Positions 62,000 to 64,000 of a stretch of 64,000 nucleotides of DNA are shown piece after piece. Numbering within the stretch: position 1 is the stretch's first letter; each line of letters begins with the position of its first letter. Both the position numbers and the translations under genes were made by a program. The stretch lies in contig NZ_FPEI01000005.1 in the NCBI RefSeq assembly GCF_900117415.1, forward strand, positions 186,001 through 250,000, read 5' to 3'. Source of the stretch: Hyphomicrobium sp. CS1BSMeth3 (GTDB lineage: Bacteria > Pseudomonadota > Alphaproteobacteria > Rhizobiales > Hyphomicrobiaceae). The notes below the pieces were generated by a model. That model was not told the origin of the DNA, ran no database searches, and was given only the letters and a program-made list of their open reading frames with translations.

Positions 62000-64000
62000 C
62001 TATGTCCGCGGCGTCAGGCGCAGCACATGCTGAGGCGGCCCGGGCAGGAAGGGCGTCGGCGCGCCCTGCACCCATGCCTCATGTCCCGCGCGCCAGAAGG
62101 GCGACAGCGGATGGCCGCTCTGGCCTGCAGGCATCTCGATGATGCCCTCTGCCTCATGCCCCGGCGCGACGGCCATGCGCTGCGAGGCGCCGAAAGCGGG
62201 CCGCTGCACGCGCGGCATGTCGTCATCACCAGGGAGCGCCACATCGGGCATGCAGAGGTAGCGCTTCGCCACATCAGGCAAGGCGCGCGCGAGCGGATGA
62301 CAGATCGACGAAGCGCGATTGACGTCGCCCCACGTGTGGAAGGTACCGTCTTTCCTCAAGTTCGCCGGATCGCGCGCGACATCACGGGCGGCAGCGGCGA
62401 GGAGCTCATCCCACGATCCATGACCTGCGCTCAGCAGGTGTGCGGGCTTGATGGTGACGAGCGGCCAGAGCCAGCCTTCAGTCTGGCCGAGCCGAAGCTC
62501 GCCGGCACCGTTGGCAACGGCCTGAGGGAATGCGCCGAGCAACATCGCAGTCGCGCGCCGCTCGACGGCTTCGCGATAACGCCGCGTCAGGAGATAGCTG
62601 ACCGAGTCCGCAGATGCGCGCCCATCCCACTTCTGAGAGGCCACCTCGAGACGCGCGAGCAGCGGATCGCTGCCCGCACCCGCGAGCACCACGCGCAGGA
62701 GCTTCCACCAGCGCTCGAGGTAGATTGCGCGATCGTCGAGCTCGATGCCGAGGATGTCGCGCTCGGTGAAGCGCTCCCGTGCCATGAGGCCGTCGCGGAT
62801 CTGGCGGGCGCGGGCGCTGTTGTCCCGGCCGATATAGCCGACGCGCGCGTTCTCGGCTCCACTGATCACGCGGTTGTTTGCTGTCCAGAGCCGTCCTGTT
62901 GCGGGGTCACGCACTTCGGGCGCGGTGGAGGTCGAGATCGACCACGGAGGGCATGCGCCCGCTGGAACGACGACGCGCTCGATGCCCGTGCGATTGCATG
63001 GCGCCTGCCAGTTCGGCAATGCGCCGAGGATGCGCCAGCCGATGCGGCCCGAGCTGTCTGCCACGACAAGGTTCTGCACAGGCGTGCCCGCACGGTCGGC
63101 AATGGCAAATGCATCGTCGAGGTTGCGCGCGTGCACGAACTCGGCGAGACCGCTGCTGACCGCACCTGAAACATGCGCAACCCAGCGCAGGGCAAGCAGG
63201 CTTCCGTCCGGCTCCCGCCGGAGGATGGGGCCCCACTCGGTCTCGCGAACGACGAGCTGCTCCGGCGCCGCGCCCGCAACCTCGATGATCTCGCGGTGCT
63301 CGGTAATGCCGCACTGAGCCGGCGTCCCCGTGCACGGCGGCATCTGCGCCCACTGCGAGATGTCGTTGTAGGCGTTGGTCAGCGCCCAGGCGACGTGGCC
63401 CGTGCTCCCTGCGATTACGCCGGGGATGCCTGGAACCGTAAATCCAGACACGTCGACGCGCCCGCCGGGCGCCAGCGGATCGGGGTAGATCAGTCGCGCG
63501 CGGAACCATATGCCCGGCGCGCGAAGTGCCAGATGCATGTCGCCGCCGACGATGGCGCGACCATCCTTCGTCAAGGCTCCCGCGACGGCGAGATTGTTGC
63601 TGCCGGGCGCACTTTCACTGCCGGGGACTGCGCCGGACCTCGGCTCGACCGGCAGGCGGCGCAAATCTATGACGTCTGGCCCGGGCAGCGAGGCATCGCC
63701 GAGACTTTCGCCGACGATCGGGGCATCCCAAGACGTGCCGCCATGATTGAGCATCGCGAAGAGGGGCGCCGGCAATGACCGGCTCAGGCGCCAGAGCGCC
63801 AGCCGCGCGAACGAATGATAGCCCTGCAGGTCGAAATAAAGGGCGTTGCCGGTGAGCACCGTATCCTCGGCCGTCCAGGCTGCTGGCCGCTGGCGCAAGA
63901 GGACATAGGGCCATGGCCTGACCGACAGCGCCGCAAGGCCAGCATTCGCGCCCGCCGAATACGCGTCCAGCAACGGCCGCCAACTGCCGAGCACCTTGGG
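62000..64000 (-). CDS. penicillin acylase family protein (5' end outside window)
   Basis: About 667 codons are visible, open to the window edge, so the N-terminus is missing. It is an Ntn-hydrolase of the penicillin/acylhomoserine lactone acylase type. GSNNLAVAG places the nucleophile Ser, which autocleavage exposes as the first residue of the beta chain, near base 63600. STGHVAWALTNAYNDISQW and TANNRVISG are further family motifs. It hydrolyses amides; the substrate is unknown. It converges on the acyl-CoA ligase with 3 bases between. Confidence 0.9.
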   Translation of the reverse strand, partial: PKVLGSWRPLLDAYSAGANAGLAALSVRPWPYVLLRQRPAAWTAEDTVLTGNALYFDLQGYHSFARLALWRLSRSLPAPLFAMLNHGGTSWDAPIVGESLGDASLPGPDVIDLRRLPVEPRSGAVPGSESAPGSNNLAVAGALTKDGRAIVGGDMHLALRAPGIWFRARLIYPDPLAPGGRVDVSGFTVPGIPGVIAGSTGHVAWALTNAYNDISQWAQMPPCTGTPAQCGITEHREIIEVAGAAPEQLVVRETEWGPILRREPDGSLLALRWVAHVSGAVSSGLAEFVHARNLDDAFAIADRAGTPVQNLVVADSSGRIGWRILGALPNWQAPCNRTGIERVVVPAGACPPWSISTSTAPEVRDPATGRLWTANNRVISGAENARVGYIGRDNSARARQIRDGLMARERFTERDILGIELDDRAIYLERWWKLLRVVLAGAGSDPLLARLEVASQKWDGRASADSVSYLLTRRYREAVERRATAMLLGAFPQAVANGAGELRLGQTEGWLWPLVTIKPAHLLSAGHGSWDELLAAAARDVARDPANLRKDGTFHTWGDVNRASSICHPLARALPDVAKRYLCMPDVALPGDDDMPRVQRPAFGASQRMAVAPGHEAEGIIEMPAGQSGHPLSPFWRAGHEAWVQGAPTPFLPGPPQHVLRLTPRT

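Noticed and set aside
1-64000. CRISPR arrays
   Set aside because: No regularly spaced direct repeats of 24-40 bases were seen, and no cas genes are present; the RecB-like domain at 7398-10829 is a TM0106 type, not Cas4 next to cas1.

Overview
The window is GC-rich (about 60-65% by eye) and most genes overlap or nearly touch. Gene content is typical of an alphaproteobacterium, most likely Hyphomicrobiales: a trb conjugation remnant, an aioXSR-aioBA arsenite oxidase locus, Hg-MerR and MerT/P types, and tripartite tricarboxylate (TTT) and Liv transporters. No 16S rRNA or other taxonomic marker is present, so this placement is an inference.

Region 1 (1-16.8 kb) is a defence island. It holds a type I Wadjet operon jetABCD (jetA cut by the window edge) and a small basic DNA-binding-like gene surrounded by three copies of one palindrome. 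On the other strand is a TerB/ATPase/helicase trio matching the Shango system (sngABC), followed by a RecB-like nuclease-helicase fusion.

Region 2 (17.0-18.2 kb) is a scar: a frameshifted VapC-like remnant, a 5'-truncated trbG, and a trbI that has lost its C-terminal half where a metal-resistance cassette begins.

Region 3 (18.1-28.6 kb) is a heavy-metal regulon. Five MerR-type promoters share the operator CTGTAG-N3-CTACAG. They serve an HMA-CDF exporter, an adenylate-forming enzyme, a methyltransferase-lspA pair, a cytochrome c-FTR1 (PbrT-like) protein, and merTPF plus a fused MerB-MerA. merF is frameshifted. The lead-type part has no P-type ATPase in the window.

Region 4 (29-47.3 kb) is arsenic metabolism: aioXSR-aioBA with a sigma-54 promoter, then an ArsR-ArsC fusion, gapdh, arsJ, acr3, arsR and an ArsO-like flavoprotein. 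Together they could oxidise arsenite outside the cytoplasm, reduce arsenate inside it, and export arsenite (Acr3) or 1-arseno-3-phosphoglycerate (GAPDH/ArsJ). Between them lie a TSUP carrier, an MFS carrier, an MBL hydrolase, a CaiB-type CoA-transferase and a SorC regulator. Related imperfect repeats at 17.25, 28.7 and 48.25 kb suggest that the metal island was assembled by mobile elements.

Region 5 (48.6-64 kb) looks like ordinary chromosome: a methyltransferase, a Pht5-like decarboxylase, a tctCBA-type TTT transporter, RidA, PsiF, a livKGFHM operon with a divergent TetR and acyl-CoA ligase, and a partial penicillin acylase.
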